This document shows, piece by piece, positions 35,268 to 44,951 of a DNA stretch of 64,000 bases (position 1 is the stretch's first letter; each line of letters opens with the position of its first letter). Below the pieces are notes generated by a model, which worked only from the letters and a program-made list of their open reading frames with translations, did no database searches and was not told the origin of the DNA. Source of the stretch: Haloplanus ruber (GTDB taxonomy: Archaea; Halobacteriota; Halobacteria; Halobacteriales; Haloferacaceae); contig NZ_JANHDK010000005.1 in the NCBI RefSeq assembly GCF_024494725.1, positions 1-64,000 of the forward strand. Direction: 5' to 3'. Made by a program: the position numbers and the translations under genes.

Positions 35268-35642
35268 ATGGCGAGAGAGCAAAAGCAGGTGCGAGAACTA
35301 CAGGAGGGGAGCTACGTGATGATGGATGGCTCCCCGTGTGAGATCAACGCGTACAGTACGGCCAAACCGGGGAAACACGGCAGTGCCAAGGCTCGCATCG
35401 AAGGCAAGGGCGTCTTCGACTCGCGGAAGCGCTCGCTCAGCCAACCGGTCGACGCGAAGGTCTGGGTTCCAATCGTCGAGCGCAAGGGCGGACAGGTCGT
35501 CTCCGTCTCCGGTGACGACGCCCAGATCATGGACCTCGACACCTACGAGACGTTTACGATGCGTGTCCCCGAGGACGAGAACCTCTCGCCGGACGACGAA
35601 ATCGAGTACCTGGAGTACGAGGGCCAGCGGAAGATCGTGTAG
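35268..35642 (+). CDS. eif5A: Translation factor aIF5A
   Basis: This 124-residue orthologue of eIF5A/EF-P promotes peptide-bond formation at difficult sequences. The modified lysine is K36 in the loop [11 protein letters not shown]. The N-terminal SH3-like and C-terminal OB domains are complete. A gtttata box (35238-35244) is 27 nt upstream, so it is leaderless. It directly abuts an agmatinase gene, and deoxyhypusine synthase is 2 kb downstream. Confidence 0.96.
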   Translation: MAREQKQVRELQEGSYVMMDGSPCEINAYSTAKPGKHGSAKARIEGKGVFDSRKRSLSQPVDAKVWVPIVERKGGQVVSVSGDDAQIMDLDTYETFTMRVPEDENLSPDDEIEYLEYEGQRKIV

Positions 35643-36476
35643 ATGTTCCCTGGTGCGACCGCCGACCGGACGGACGCGGACTACGTCGTCGTCGGCGCAC
35701 CGCTGGATCGCTCTACCACCTTCCAGCCCGGGACGCGCTTCGGGCCGGACCGGATTCGACGCTTCGCTGCGTCGTTCGAGGATTACGACCACCACACCGA
35801 CCGACACTTCTCCGATCTTGGCGTCCACGATGCCGGTGACCTCCACGCCTGGAGCGACGCCGCGGCGTACGTCGACTTCCTCGCGGGCGAACTGACCGAC
35901 GTCGTCGACGACGGCGCCACACCCGTGCTCGTGGGCGGGGAACACACCGTCTCCGTCGCGGGCGTCCACGCGGTTGACCCCGACCTGTTCGTCTGTCTCG
36001 ACGCCCACCTCGACCTTCGGGAGTCGTTCGACGGCGACCCGTGGAGTCACGCCTGCGTGACCCACCGATCGCTGGCGGCGGCCGATCACGCCGTGATCGT
36101 CGGCGCCCGCGCCGGGAGCGAACACGAGTGGGAGCGCGCACGCGAATCCGACGTGAGTCTCGTCGCCCCCGAGACGGTGCGGAATCGTGGTGCGGTGGCC
36201 GTCGAGGAGGCGGTCGACGCGGCCGTCGACGACCCCGACGTGACGACCTACCTGAGCGTCGATATCGACGCGGCCGACCCCGGCGTTGCGCCAGGGACGG
36301 GGACGATGGAGCCCGGCGGGCTGTCGGCCCGCGAGATGCGCGACGTTGTCCGTGCGGTCGCCCCGATGGCCGACGGTGCCGACGTTGTCGAGGTGAACGA
36401 CCGCGACGACGGCCAGGCCGCGACGCTCGGCGGGCAGTTGCTGCGTGCGTTCGTGTTCGCACACGCCGAGCGATAG
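35643..36476 (+). CDS. speB: Agmatinase-type ureohydrolase
   Basis: This 277-residue enzyme hydrolyses agmatine to putrescine and urea. The binuclear manganese ligands are visible: H101 in GGEHT, D120-H122-D124 in DAHLD, and SVDIDAADPG. The residue following that aspartate pair in EVNDRDDGQ is slightly unusual. It starts on the base after the eIF5A stop, so the two form one operon. The linkage suggests it supplies polyamine for the hypusine-type modification of eIF5A. Confidence 0.88.
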   Translation: MFPGATADRTDADYVVVGAPLDRSTTFQPGTRFGPDRIRRFAASFEDYDHHTDRHFSDLGVHDAGDLHAWSDAAAYVDFLAGELTDVVDDGATPVLVGGEHTVSVAGVHAVDPDLFVCLDAHLDLRESFDGDPWSHACVTHRSLAAADHAVIVGARAGSEHEWERARESDVSLVAPETVRNRGAVAVEEAVDAAVDDPDVTTYLSVDIDAADPGVAPGTGTMEPGGLSAREMRDVVRAVAPMADGADVVEVNDRDDGQAATLGGQLLRAFVFAHAER

Positions 36477-36613
36477 ACCCGGCCGACAGTGTCGGTGGAC
36501 ACGGAGACCCGAGTGACAACCGCCCGGCGATGGACGCCGGCCGCTTCGACCACCGGCAGCACACTCCCCGTGCCCAGCGAAGAGCACTAATCCCCGCCGG
36601 CCGACGGGCCGGT

Positions 36614-37372
36614 ATGGACCGCAGCGAGTTCGTCGACCGACTCGACGAGGAGCTACGTACCGACGACTACGCCGACCTCGACGCGAGCGCGAACGGGTTA
36701 CAGGTAGGTCACCGACGGGGCGACATCGCGCGCGTCGCTCTCGCCGTCGACGCTGCCGAGGCGACGATCCACGAAGCAATCGAGCGCGACGCCGACGTCC
36801 TCCTCGTGCATCACGGTCTCGCCTGGGACGGCTTCGACCGACTCACCGACCTCCACTACGACCGGGTGGCGCCGCTCGCCCGCGAGGACGTGGCGCTGTA
36901 CGTCTCTCATCTGCCGCTGGACGGCCATCAGGAACTCGGCAACGCTGCCGGGGTCGCCGATGTTCTCGAACTCGGTGATCGCGAGCCGTTCGGAGCGTAC
37001 GGGCCGGAGGTCGTCGGCACCCGCGGGACGGCGGCGGACCCCTACACGGTCGACGACTTGGCCGCCCGCCTGGACCGGGAACTCGACACTGAGACGCAGG
37101 TGCTCGATTTCGGCCCCGACGAGGTCGAAGAGGTGGGAATCGTCACCGGGAGCGGCGTCGACTGGATCGAAGCGGCGGCCGACGCCGGTCTCGACGCCCT
37201 CGTGACCGGCGAGGGAAAGCAGGCCGCGTACCACGAGGCCCGTGACCGCGGGCTCAACGTCTTTCTGGCGGGTCACTACGCCACCGAGACGTTCGGCGTC
37301 CGACGGGTTGGCGACCTGATCGAGGAGTGGGGGATCGAGACGACGTTCGTCGCCCATCCGACGGGACTCTGA
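36614..37372 (+). CDS. Nif3/YbgI-family dinuclear-metal protein
   Basis: This 252-residue protein has the conserved metal-binding LLVHHGLAWDG and LPLDGHQELGN segments in the N-terminal half. GEGKQAAYHEARDRG and AGHYATETFGV are in the C-terminal half. The family forms toroidal hexamers; proposed activities (GTP cyclohydrolase-like, phosphatase) are unproven. An actaatc element centred 27 nt before the ATG supports this start. Confidence 0.88.
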   Translation: MDRSEFVDRLDEELRTDDYADLDASANGLQVGHRRGDIARVALAVDAAEATIHEAIERDADVLLVHHGLAWDGFDRLTDLHYDRVAPLAREDVALYVSHLPLDGHQELGNAAGVADVLELGDREPFGAYGPEVVGTRGTAADPYTVDDLAARLDRELDTETQVLDFGPDEVEEVGIVTGSGVDWIEAAADAGLDALVTGEGKQAAYHEARDRGLNVFLAGHYATETFGVRRVGDLIEEWGIETTFVAHPTGL

Positions 37373-37527
37373 GGGAGTCACCGTGTGTCGGCCGGTGTGT
37401 CGCCCTATTCCGGTGACACACTGGGACCCGGAGATACGGCCCTCGTGACCCTCGTCCGCGGACGACTCCGACCCGACGCCAGACGGGGATCGGACTGTTG
37501 AAACCGCTCGGACGCGGAGGGGAGAGC

Positions 37528-38541
37528 ATGACCGACGACGACGGCGACCGTACCGAAGTCCCCCGCGAGGAGTTCCACGAGGATCCGCTCGGCCACGCCG
37601 AGGTGTGGGCGGGGATGACCGTCGGCGACCTGGCGACCGAATACGGCAAGGCGGGCATCGGCGCCGCGGACATGGGTCGAGCGGTCGACCTCTACGCCGA
37701 GATGCTGGGCCGAGACGACGTGACCAACTTCTTCGGCCTCGCGGGTGCGATGGTACCCGGCGGGATGCGCTCGGTGGTGACAGAACTGATCCGCGACGGT
37801 CACATCGACGCGCTGGTGACGACGGGCGCGAACCTCACCCACGACAGCATCGAGGCTATCGGCGGGAAACACCATCACGGCCGCACCGGCCCCGAAGGGG
37901 GCGAACGCGAACACGACGAGCAACTCCGCGACGAGGGCGTCGACCGCATCTACAACGTCTACCTCCCACAGGAGCATTTCACCCTGTTCGAGACGCACCT
38001 CCGCGAACACGTCTTCTCCGCCTTCGACGGCGCGGTCGCCATCAGCGAGTTCACGCGGGAACTGGGGCGGGCGAACGCCGCGGTCAACGAGGAAGACGGC
38101 GTCGCTGAGGACGCGGGCGTCGCCGCCGCGGCCTACGAACACGACGTTCCCGTGTTCGTCCCGGCGATCCAAGACTCCGTGCTCGGCATCCAGGCGTGGA
38201 TGCACTCGCAGGTCTCGGAGTTCACACTCGATGCTCTCGCGGACATGACGAACATCACGGACGTGGCCTTCGACGCCGAGAAGACGGGGGCGACGGTCGT
38301 CGGCGGTGGCGTCCCGAAGAACTTCGTCCTCCAGACGATGCTCACGGTACCTGAAGCCTACGACTACGGCGTTCAGCTCACCACGGATCCCGCCTCCACT
38401 GGCGGGCTCTCGGGGGCGACCCTCAACGAAGCGCGATCCTGGGGGAAGTTAGAGAAGTCGGCGAAAAACGTCACCGTCCTCGGCGACGCAACGATCACCC
38501 TCCCGCTGCTCGTCGCTGGCGCCCGCGACCGGATGGCGTAA
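37528..38541 (+). CDS. dys: Deoxyhypusine synthase
   Basis: This 337-residue enzyme transfers the aminobutyl group of spermidine to the eIF5A lysine. NAD-binding segments VTTGANLTHD and GGGVPKNF are present, with the catalytic-lysine motif EARSWGKLEK near residue 310. The start at 37528 has ggagg seven bases upstream; the longer TTG reading is rejected. Its position downstream of eIF5A and agmatinase makes this a hypusine neighbourhood. If spermidine is absent, as in haloarchaea that contain mainly agmatine, the donor is uncertain. Confidence 0.93.
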   Translation: MTDDDGDRTEVPREEFHEDPLGHAEVWAGMTVGDLATEYGKAGIGAADMGRAVDLYAEMLGRDDVTNFFGLAGAMVPGGMRSVVTELIRDGHIDALVTTGANLTHDSIEAIGGKHHHGRTGPEGGEREHDEQLRDEGVDRIYNVYLPQEHFTLFETHLREHVFSAFDGAVAISEFTRELGRANAAVNEEDGVAEDAGVAAAAYEHDVPVFVPAIQDSVLGIQAWMHSQVSEFTLDALADMTNITDVAFDAEKTGATVVGGGVPKNFVLQTMLTVPEAYDYGVQLTTDPASTGGLSGATLNEARSWGKLEKSAKNVTVLGDATITLPLLVAGARDRMA

Positions 38542-38542
38542 G

Positions 38543-39499
38543 TCACACCAGCGACTCGCTCACCGCGTCGAGAGCGTCCAGCCCCCGTACCTCCCCGTCG
38601 AATTCCGGCACGCGCCTGACCGGCAGGTCGAACCGCGATTCGACGGCCGCGAGGCGCTCGGTGTGGCGACGCTCGTCCCGCCGGCACCGCTCGCAGTCGC
38701 AGTTCGCCCGGTTGGTGAACAGGCGGTTGACCACCAGCGACCCGACTGGCACGTCGGCGTCCCGAAGCCTAGCGACGAGCCGTTCCGTCTCGGCGATCGC
38801 CATCCGCTCGGGCGTGAGCACGGCCCGGAACCGGGTGTGCTCGGGGTCGGTCAGGACCGCCCCCACACGCCCGACCCGGTCGCGGAGGGCCGTCACCGCG
38901 TCGTCCGTGTCGTCGCTACCGGCCCCCCAGTACGCCGCCGGCCCGAGGACGACACTCCGGGCGGCACGGGCGGTGCGGCCGACCCGGCGTCGCACCTCGC
39001 CCGCGACGCCGAGCGTTTCGGCGAGCACCCCCGGGAGGTCGAGCAAGCGGAGCGTGTGGCCCGTCGGCGCCGTATCGAGGACGAGGGCGTCGTAGTCGGT
39101 GTCGGCGTAGCGGGCGACGTACTCCAGCGCGGCCACCTCGTCGCCGCCGGGGATCACCCCCGCCTCGAAGAGGCGTTCGAGGTCCGCGTCGTCGAGGCGG
39201 AGACCGGCGTCGCGAAACTCGGCGGCCAGCGCCTCGATCACGCCGCGGTAGGCGTCCTGTCCGGTCTCGGGGGCGACTTCCACGGCCGACAGCGACCCGT
39301 TGACGGCCGTCGGCTCCGCGCCGAGGTCACGTTCGAGGGCGTCGCCCAGCGAGTGTGCGGGATCGGTCGACACCACGAGCGTCTCCGTTCCCGAGCGCGC
39401 GAGTCCGAGCGCGTGGGCCGCCGCACAGGTCGTCTTGCCAACACCGCCTTTCCCCCCGTACAGCACGATGTCCGGTTCCGTCGCGTCGCCGTCGATCAT
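38543..39499 (-). CDS. ArsA/Get3-family ATPase
   Basis: This 318-residue single-domain deviant-Walker-A ATPase has the P-loop GGKGGVGKTT (residues 15-24), STDPAHSLGDAL, and the switch II-like VLDTAPTGHTLRLLDLP. A NCDCERC cysteine group near residue 272 could bind zinc or arsenite, or be the Get3-like CxxC. It may act in tail-anchored protein targeting or metalloid handling. No arsB/arsC lies nearby. It converges on the deoxyhypusine synthase gene with one base between the stops. Confidence 0.85.
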   Translation of the reverse strand: MIDGDATEPDIVLYGGKGGVGKTTCAAAHALGLARSGTETLVVSTDPAHSLGDALERDLGAEPTAVNGSLSAVEVAPETGQDAYRGVIEALAAEFRDAGLRLDDADLERLFEAGVIPGGDEVAALEYVARYADTDYDALVLDTAPTGHTLRLLDLPGVLAETLGVAGEVRRRVGRTARAARSVVLGPAAYWGAGSDDTDDAVTALRDRVGRVGAVLTDPEHTRFRAVLTPERMAIAETERLVARLRDADVPVGSLVVNRLFTNRANCDCERCRRDERRHTERLAAVESRFDLPVRRVPEFDGEVRGLDALDAVSESLV

Positions 39500-39652
39500 A
39501 GCCGAGCCGTACGTACCGTACCGACACAAAGGTGTGGAAGGAAACCCGTTTGAGCCTGCGCCGCGGAGAGTCGACCGGCCGATGACGAGGGCACCGCTCC
39601 GAGTCGGGGTGGCACCCGACGACGACGAGCCCTATGAGTGCCGAGGCCCATT

Positions 39653-39666
39653 TTCTGGTACCAGAA
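39653..39666. promoter_or_regulatory. 14-bp perfect palindrome, candidate operator
   Basis: The sequence ttctggtaccagaa lies 40 bp upstream of the strong TATA box of the disrupted ribbon-helix-helix gene. Such regulators usually bind short palindromes at their own promoters. Between 39500 and 39756 nothing else is seen apart from this palindrome and the promoter. Confidence 0.4.
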
Positions 39667-39706
39667 TTCCCCCCGAGCTAACAACGAACGCTGCGCACAA
39701 TATTGG

Positions 39707-39748
39707 TATAAATTAACGACGCTGGTCAGCTGTTGGCCGACTGGAGGT
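39707..39748 (+). promoter_or_regulatory. TATA box and Shine-Dalgarno of a disrupted small gene
   Basis: The element tataaatta (39707-39715) lies in a stretch of locally low GC. A ggaggt Shine-Dalgarno (39743-39748) follows, eight bases before the ATG at 39757. Both expression signals are better than for most genes in the window. Confidence 0.55.
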
Positions 39749-39756
39749 GTCGAACG

Positions 39757-39912
39757 ATGACTGGTTGGAAGCAGAACGTGTGGATGTCGGAGGACATGGC
39801 GCTCGTAACGTCGTCCGTCTCTGACGGGGTCAAAGAGACTTAGAACGAAAAGGCGGACGAACAGGGCGTCTCCCTCTCCAAGTACGTCGCCATGGGTGGA
39901 GAACCACCTCAC
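39757..39912 (+). pseudogene. Disrupted ribbon-helix-helix-type small gene
   Basis: The frame opens MTGWKQNVWMSEDM and reaches an in-frame TAG after 28 codons (39841-39843). It then continues in the same frame as NEKADEQGVSLSKYVAM, which is typical of the second half of a haloarchaeal ribbon-helix-helix DNA-binding protein. Reading the TAG as a sense codon gives a credible helix-helix continuation. The gene therefore looks inactivated by one base change, and its 3' end is unclear beyond ~39912. Alternatives are a real 28-residue peptide or stop readthrough. Confidence 0.5.
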
Positions 39913-39967
39913 CGTCCGACGCAGCCGCCCGACCGGCTGTCGCCGGCGGAGTCGCTGAATGGCGGAG

Positions 39968-41227
39968 CTAAAAGTACCCCAGCGCCGCGAGCTGTTCGCG
40001 CGTTTCGCCGGTGGGGTCGCCGTCACCGATTCGCCGGACGCCGGCGTCCTCGACGGAGGCGAAGGCCGTCGATAGCCGCTCCGGGTCGCCCTTCCTGACC
40101 GTCCCGACGGCACTCGCGCTCCTGACGTCAACCGTCCCGACGGCCTCGCCCCACGAGTAGGTCTTGCGGACGCCGTTGTCTGTCGCCTGATAGACGACCC
40201 GACTCTCTTTGAGGAACGGGTCGGCGTCGTCCACGGCGGCCTCGTAGCGCCGGCGCAGGTCACCGGTGACGGGCTGTTTCGAGGCGAGCACTCGCTCGCG
40301 GGCACACGTGGCCCGACGCCCCTCGTGGGCGGCGTCGACAACGTCGCGGACGGCGGTCAGCGTCGCCGGATCGGTGACGGTTCGGGGACGGCGTTGCCGC
40401 GGCTGTTTGACCACCAGCGGGACGTGGAGGAGGTTCTCGGTGGTCGGAACGATGTGTGCCGCCGCGCGGGGCTGATCGGCCAGCAGTCCGAACTCGCCGA
40501 ACCCCTCCCCGTGGTCGCCACAGACCACGAGGAGCGTGTCGTCGTACTCGCCGCGCGCTCGCAGTTCTGTCAGGACGGTTCCGAGGACGGCGTCCGCCTG
40601 CCGAATACCGCCATCGTACAGTGATTCGAGGCCGGCCAACTGCCAGTAGGGAATCTCGCCGCCGTGGACGGGAAACTCCCACCGGACCGGGAGTTCAGCC
40701 TGAAGCCGCCATGCGGCCCGGTCGCCCCACCGGTCGTGCTCCGGCCTCGGTTCGTAGGGCCGGTGGGCGTCCATCAGGTTCAGGCAGGCCGCCCACTCCG
40801 TCCGCTCGCTCGTCCAGTCCAGTAGGGCGTCGGCGTAGTAGAAGCCGTCCACACGCTCGCCGTCGACCCGCTCGTCGGCAGTCGTCACGACGGTATCGAA
40901 CGGCACGTCGAGGCCGACTGGGTGTGAGGCGACGAACCCGTTCCCGGTGAACAGGCCGGTTTCGACGCCGGTCGACGCGAGGTCGTCCCAGACGGTGTGG
41001 CCGGGTTCGAGGGCGTCGTGGACCGTCACCGCGTGGGCCGCGGCCGGCAGCCCGGTGAACAGCGAGACGTGACTCGGAAGCGACCAGTTCGACGGCGCCC
41101 GTGCTTGGGTGTACACCGTGGCCTCGCCGGCGAGCGAGTCGAGCGTCGGCGTCGTCGCCCGGGGGTACCCGTACAGCGAACAGTTGGCTGCGCGCACCGA
41201 GTCGAGCACCACGAGCAGGACGTTCAT
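39968..41227 (-). CDS. Sulfatase/alkaline-phosphatase-superfamily hydrolase
   Basis: This 419-residue protein starts with the metal-binding NVLLVVLDSVRAANCSLYG. The catalytic segment SNWSLPSHVSLFTGL has serine or threonine instead of the CxPxR formylglycine signature. VVCGDHGEGFGEFG supplies the second metal site. It may be a phosphoglycerol-transferase or phosphonate-type hydrolase acting on cell-surface glycans rather than a true sulfatase. There is no signal peptide. The ATG at 41227 begins at the first strand. Confidence 0.82.
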   Translation of the reverse strand: MNVLLVVLDSVRAANCSLYGYPRATTPTLDSLAGEATVYTQARAPSNWSLPSHVSLFTGLPAAAHAVTVHDALEPGHTVWDDLASTGVETGLFTGNGFVASHPVGLDVPFDTVVTTADERVDGERVDGFYYADALLDWTSERTEWAACLNLMDAHRPYEPRPEHDRWGDRAAWRLQAELPVRWEFPVHGGEIPYWQLAGLESLYDGGIRQADAVLGTVLTELRARGEYDDTLLVVCGDHGEGFGEFGLLADQPRAAAHIVPTTENLLHVPLVVKQPRQRRPRTVTDPATLTAVRDVVDAAHEGRRATCARERVLASKQPVTGDLRRRYEAAVDDADPFLKESRVVYQATDNGVRKTYSWGEAVGTVDVRSASAVGTVRKGDPERLSTAFASVEDAGVRRIGDGDPTGETREQLAALGYF

Positions 41228-41459
41228 ACCACACGCTCGCCCGGACGTGTCCAAGAGCTTGCTAAGAGTCCACAATAGCCGTCGGGAGCGGTCCCGTGTG
41301 ACTCCCTCACGTTTAGAGGGCGGAATCTCTCGGCGATTGACTCCCGTGTGAGAGACGGTGCGAGAGTCGGTCACGGCCTCAACGGCCTCATTTCCCGACC
41401 ACCGGTTCGACGCTACCGGACGACTGAGACACAGGTCTCGGACAGACGACGATGCCGGG

Positions 41460-42824
41460 CTACTGGATCCAGACCGTCTTCCGGTTCACGAACTCCTTGA
41501 TTCCCGTCTCCGAGAGTTCCCGGCCGTACCCGGAGTCGTTGATCCCCCCGAAGGGCACTCGCGGATCTGACTTCGTGAGTTCGTTGACGTAGACCGCGCC
41601 GCTCTCGATATCGCGGGCGAGTTGCTCGCCTCGCTCTCGGTCTTCCGTCCAGATGCTCGCACCCAGACCGAAGCGGGAGTCGTTGGCCAGAGTGACGGCC
41701 TCCTGCTCGTCGGCTACCTCGTACACAGCGGCGACCGGCCCGAACGTTTCCTCGCTGTCGACGGGACACCCCGACGGGACGTCCGAGAGCACCGTCGGTG
41801 GGTAGAACGCGCCGTCCCGGTCGAGCGGTTCTCCGCCGGTCAGCAGGGTGGCGCCTGCGTCGACGCTCGCCTGCACCTGTTCCTGAAGGTCCGCCATGAG
41901 GGCTGCATCGGCCTGCGGCCCAACATCGGTCGCTTCGTCCGTCGGATCGCCCACGACCAACGCCTCGAACGCATCGACGAGTCGATCCACGTACTCGTCG
42001 TACACGGCCTCGTGAACGAGGAACCGCTTGGCGGCGATACACGACTGGCCGCCGTTCTGGGTGCGCGCTTGGACGCCGGTTTCGACGGCGGCCTCCAGAT
42101 CGGCGTCGTCGAGAACGATGAAAGGATCGCTGCCACCGAGTTCGAGGACGGTCTTTTTCAGATGCTTTCCGGCGGTCTCCGCGACCGCTCGCCCGGCCGG
42201 GCCACTGCCCGTCAGCGTCGCGGCCTTGACGCGGTCGTCGGCCAACACGTCCTCGACTTGGCTCGAACCAATCATGAGCGTCTGAAAGACGCCCTCGGGA
42301 TAGCCTGCCTCCGTGAATACTTCTTCCAGAACGAGCGCAGTGCCAGGAACGTTCGAGGCGTGCTTGAGGAGGCCGACGTTACCGGCCGTGAGATACGGCG
42401 CCGCGAAGCGAATGACCTGCCAAAAGGGGTAGTTCCAGGGCATGACCGCAAGCACTGGACCCAGCGGATCGTGGACGGTCTTCACTTCCGTTCCAGGGGG
42501 ACTCGGGTAATGCTCCTCGGAGAGATACGCGCTTGCGTACTCCGCGTAGTGATCGCACGCCCACGCCGACTTCTCCACCTCGGCTATGGCTTGTGAGATT
42601 GGCTTGCCCATCTCCCGGACCATCAACTCGGCATAGCGGCGTTTGTTCTCCCGGAGGACGGAGCCTGCATTCGCCAAGAGTGTCTCTCGCTCACGGATGG
42701 GGCGGTCTCGCCAGTCAGCGTACGCATCCATCGACAGCGCAAGCTTCTCCTCGACGTCGACCGCATCGTCTTCCTCGTACGTCGCGAGCTGTTCTCCCGT
42801 CGCCGGATTGGTTGATTGCATCAT
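41460..42824 (-). CDS. NAD(P)-dependent aldehyde dehydrogenase (succinate-semialdehyde-like)
   Basis: This 454-residue aldehyde dehydrogenase has the general-base E228 in LELGGSDPF and the nucleophile C262 in [12 protein letters not shown]. The core NAD-binding [10 protein letters not shown] is present, and the C-terminus ends in the oligomerisation strand. The set of motifs resembles the YneI/Sad type of succinate-semialdehyde dehydrogenase. Two adjacent ATG codons (42824, 42821) exist. It stands alone; 42825-43121 (297 bases) holds only the cspA promoter. Confidence 0.9.
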   Translation of the reverse strand: MMQSTNPATGEQLATYEEDDAVDVEEKLALSMDAYADWRDRPIRERETLLANAGSVLRENKRRYAELMVREMGKPISQAIAEVEKSAWACDHYAEYASAYLSEEHYPSPPGTEVKTVHDPLGPVLAVMPWNYPFWQVIRFAAPYLTAGNVGLLKHASNVPGTALVLEEVFTEAGYPEGVFQTLMIGSSQVEDVLADDRVKAATLTGSGPAGRAVAETAGKHLKKTVLELGGSDPFIVLDDADLEAAVETGVQARTQNGGQSCIAAKRFLVHEAVYDEYVDRLVDAFEALVVGDPTDEATDVGPQADAALMADLQEQVQASVDAGATLLTGGEPLDRDGAFYPPTVLSDVPSGCPVDSEETFGPVAAVYEVADEQEAVTLANDSRFGLGASIWTEDRERGEQLARDIESGAVYVNELTKSDPRVPFGGINDSGYGRELSETGIKEFVNRKTVWIQ

Positions 42825-43121
42825 CGTTGGGTACCGTTATCCGCGGCTCTGTCTCGGTCACTGTCCGCCCGAGTGCCAGTGGCAGATTGACAGACGGCAG
42901 CATAATCAGTATTGGGACGTGGATGGTCGAATCGGTGTGCGACGACCGACCACCTCCACCCTCGCAACAACCCGCTCTCCGTTGGCCCGGGTTTCGGCCG
43001 CTTGGCCGATTCACTGGATGCTGTCGCCTGTCACCGACTACCGGCCGATCCGGCCGCGTCCGAGTGCTCGGCCGTCGAATGCGGAACAGTTATGTGTGCA
43101 GTTCACCTCCGTCAGGTCGCA

Positions 43122-43316
43122 ATGGCAAACGGTAAGGTTGATTTCTTCAACGACACTGGCGGCTACGGTTTCATCGACACTGAGGATGCTGACGAGGACG
43201 TTTTCTTCCACATGGAGGACGTCGGCGGTGAGGATCTGACCGAAGGGACCGAGATCGAATTCGACATCGAACAGGCCCCCAAGGGCCCGCGCGCGACGAA
43301 CGTCGTTCGCGTATAA
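43122..43316 (+). CDS. cspA: Cold-shock-domain protein
   Basis: This 64-residue acidic cold-shock protein is an RNA chaperone. Its RNA-binding motifs are GYGFIDTED (RNP1-like) and DVFFHMEDV (RNP2-like), preceded by GKVDFFNDTG. It is slightly shorter at the C-terminus than bacterial CspA. A gttatg box (43089-43094) is 29 nt upstream, so the start at 43122 is likely leaderless. Its stop is immediately next to the convergent stop at 43317. Confidence 0.93.
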   Translation: MANGKVDFFNDTGGYGFIDTEDADEDVFFHMEDVGGEDLTEGTEIEFDIEQAPKGPRATNVVRV

Positions 43317-44951
43317 CTACGGCGACACCGTCACCGCGCGGTGACGAACACACCCGCACTTCTCTCGAACGCCGACCGGCGAGCGGTCGCGCTGACTGCT
43401 CTGTCCCGTCCCGTTCTCGGCGTTTCGCTGGACCACGTAGCGACGGCCGACCATCGGGTCGAGGAGGGAGTCGACGGGCGCCCGGTCGTCCCGGAGGACG
43501 GGCACGTCGTCGGTCGGCGGCGGCGACCGGTAGTACGTGATCTCTCGCCGGAGGTCGATCCCGACGGCCCGGCGTTCGTTCCGGCGCTGTAACGCGTCCT
43601 CGGTGAGCCGCCGATCCGATTTCGTGGCGACGACCTCTACGTTCTGGACGACGCTTCCCTCGGCGGTGGGGAAGGTGTACACCTGCGGGTACACCTGTGC
43701 CATCGTCCGGTACTCCGCGCGGTAGAACTTCGAGGCCGGGCCGCTTGGCGCCGAGATCAGGTTGGCAAAGAGCACGCCGTCCGCGTCCAGTCGCGACTCG
43801 GCGAGACGCATGAACTCGACGGTGGTCAACTGGAAGGGAACCTTGTCTTTCTTGTAGGCGTCGAGGACGATCAGGTCGTAGGTGTGATTCGTCTCCCGGA
43901 GAAACTGCCGGCCGCCGACGTTGTGGACGTTGAGACGCTCGGACTCCGCTACGTCGAAGTAGCGCTTCGCGGTGTCGATCACCGCCGGGTCGAGTTCGGC
44001 GACGTCGACGGTGACGTTGTACTCCTCGGCGAAGTGTTTGGGGCCGGTGAACCCGCCGCCGCCGACGAACAACACCCGATCAACGTCCTCGGTCATGAGC
44101 ATGGGAAGGTGGAAATAGCGGGTGTAGTCGAAGACGTGACGGTCGGGGTCGGCGACGTCCATCGCGCTGTGTGGCTGTCCATCGAGGTACAGCGTCCGCA
44201 CGTCGCCCAACTGCGTGACTTCGAGTTCCTGGTAGGGCGTCTGTGTCTGGTAGAGGACGGGTCCGCCGGCGGAGACGCCCAGGCTACCGCTGACGCCGGC
44301 GCCCACCACGAGAACGGCGACGGCGACGCTCGCGACGGTCGGCTTCCGGCGCTCCCCCGTCCAGGTGAGCCACAGCGCCGTCCCGACGAGCAGGAGGCCG
44401 AACCCGACGCCGATGGTTTCCACCCCGAACGCGGGGATCAACGCGAACGTCGTGCCGAAGGCGCCGACGATGCTGCCGACGGTACCGACGGCATAGACGT
44501 GCCCCGACGCCGCCCCCACGCCCTCGGTGTCGGAGAGTTCGGCGGCGTAGGGGCTGATGAACCCCAGCAGATACGTCGGCGGCCCGAACAGAAGTATCAC
44601 AGCGGGAAGAGAGGCAAAGCGGCCGGGCAGGGGCACGGCTCCGGCAGTCGCCAGTAGGATGTCGCTCGCGAACACCACGAGGGCGACGTAGGCGGCCGTC
44701 CCTATGAGCAGCCACGCGAGGCGTTCGTCGCTGGCGCGCTCGGCCGCCCGCTGCCCGCCGAGGTGATAGCCGAGCGAGAGCGCGGCGAGGAAGACGGCGA
44801 TGATGCTCCCCCAGGTGTAGATGCTGGAGCCGAACTGTGGGGCGACGATCCGTCCGGCGAGAATCTCCAAGCCCATGCTGGCGACCCCCGAGATGAACAC
44901 CGCGAGTTCGGGGCCCGACGGCCGACCGACGTACGCACGGAGCGACGCCAT
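43317..44951 (-). CDS. Membrane-embedded spermidine-synthase-like protein
   Basis: This 544-residue fusion has seven or eight N-terminal transmembrane helices (residues ~10-220) followed by a Rossmann methyltransferase-fold domain of the spermidine-synthase type. Cytosolic motifs are YQTQTPYQELEV, VLFVGGGGFTGPKHF and LIVLDAYKKDKVPFQL. Such fused forms are common in archaea, and few have been tested. The tail ends in a basic stretch. A gttaag box centred at about 44978 is 27 nt upstream of the second ATG (44951), favouring it over 44954. Aminopropyl transfer is not proven. Confidence 0.8.
   Translation of the reverse strand: MASLRAYVGRPSGPELAVFISGVASMGLEILAGRIVAPQFGSSIYTWGSIIAVFLAALSLGYHLGGQRAAERASDERLAWLLIGTAAYVALVVFASDILLATAGAVPLPGRFASLPAVILLFGPPTYLLGFISPYAAELSDTEGVGAASGHVYAVGTVGSIVGAFGTTFALIPAFGVETIGVGFGLLLVGTALWLTWTGERRKPTVASVAVAVLVVGAGVSGSLGVSAGGPVLYQTQTPYQELEVTQLGDVRTLYLDGQPHSAMDVADPDRHVFDYTRYFHLPMLMTEDVDRVLFVGGGGFTGPKHFAEEYNVTVDVAELDPAVIDTAKRYFDVAESERLNVHNVGGRQFLRETNHTYDLIVLDAYKKDKVPFQLTTVEFMRLAESRLDADGVLFANLISAPSGPASKFYRAEYRTMAQVYPQVYTFPTAEGSVVQNVEVVATKSDRRLTEDALQRRNERRAVGIDLRREITYYRSPPPTDDVPVLRDDRAPVDSLLDPMVGRRYVVQRNAENGTGQSSQRDRSPVGVREKCGCVRHRAVTVSP

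Noticed and set aside
37498-37527. TTG start for deoxyhypusine synthase
   Set aside because: Poor start codon and a basic extension; ATG at 37528 has a Shine-Dalgarno at proper spacing.
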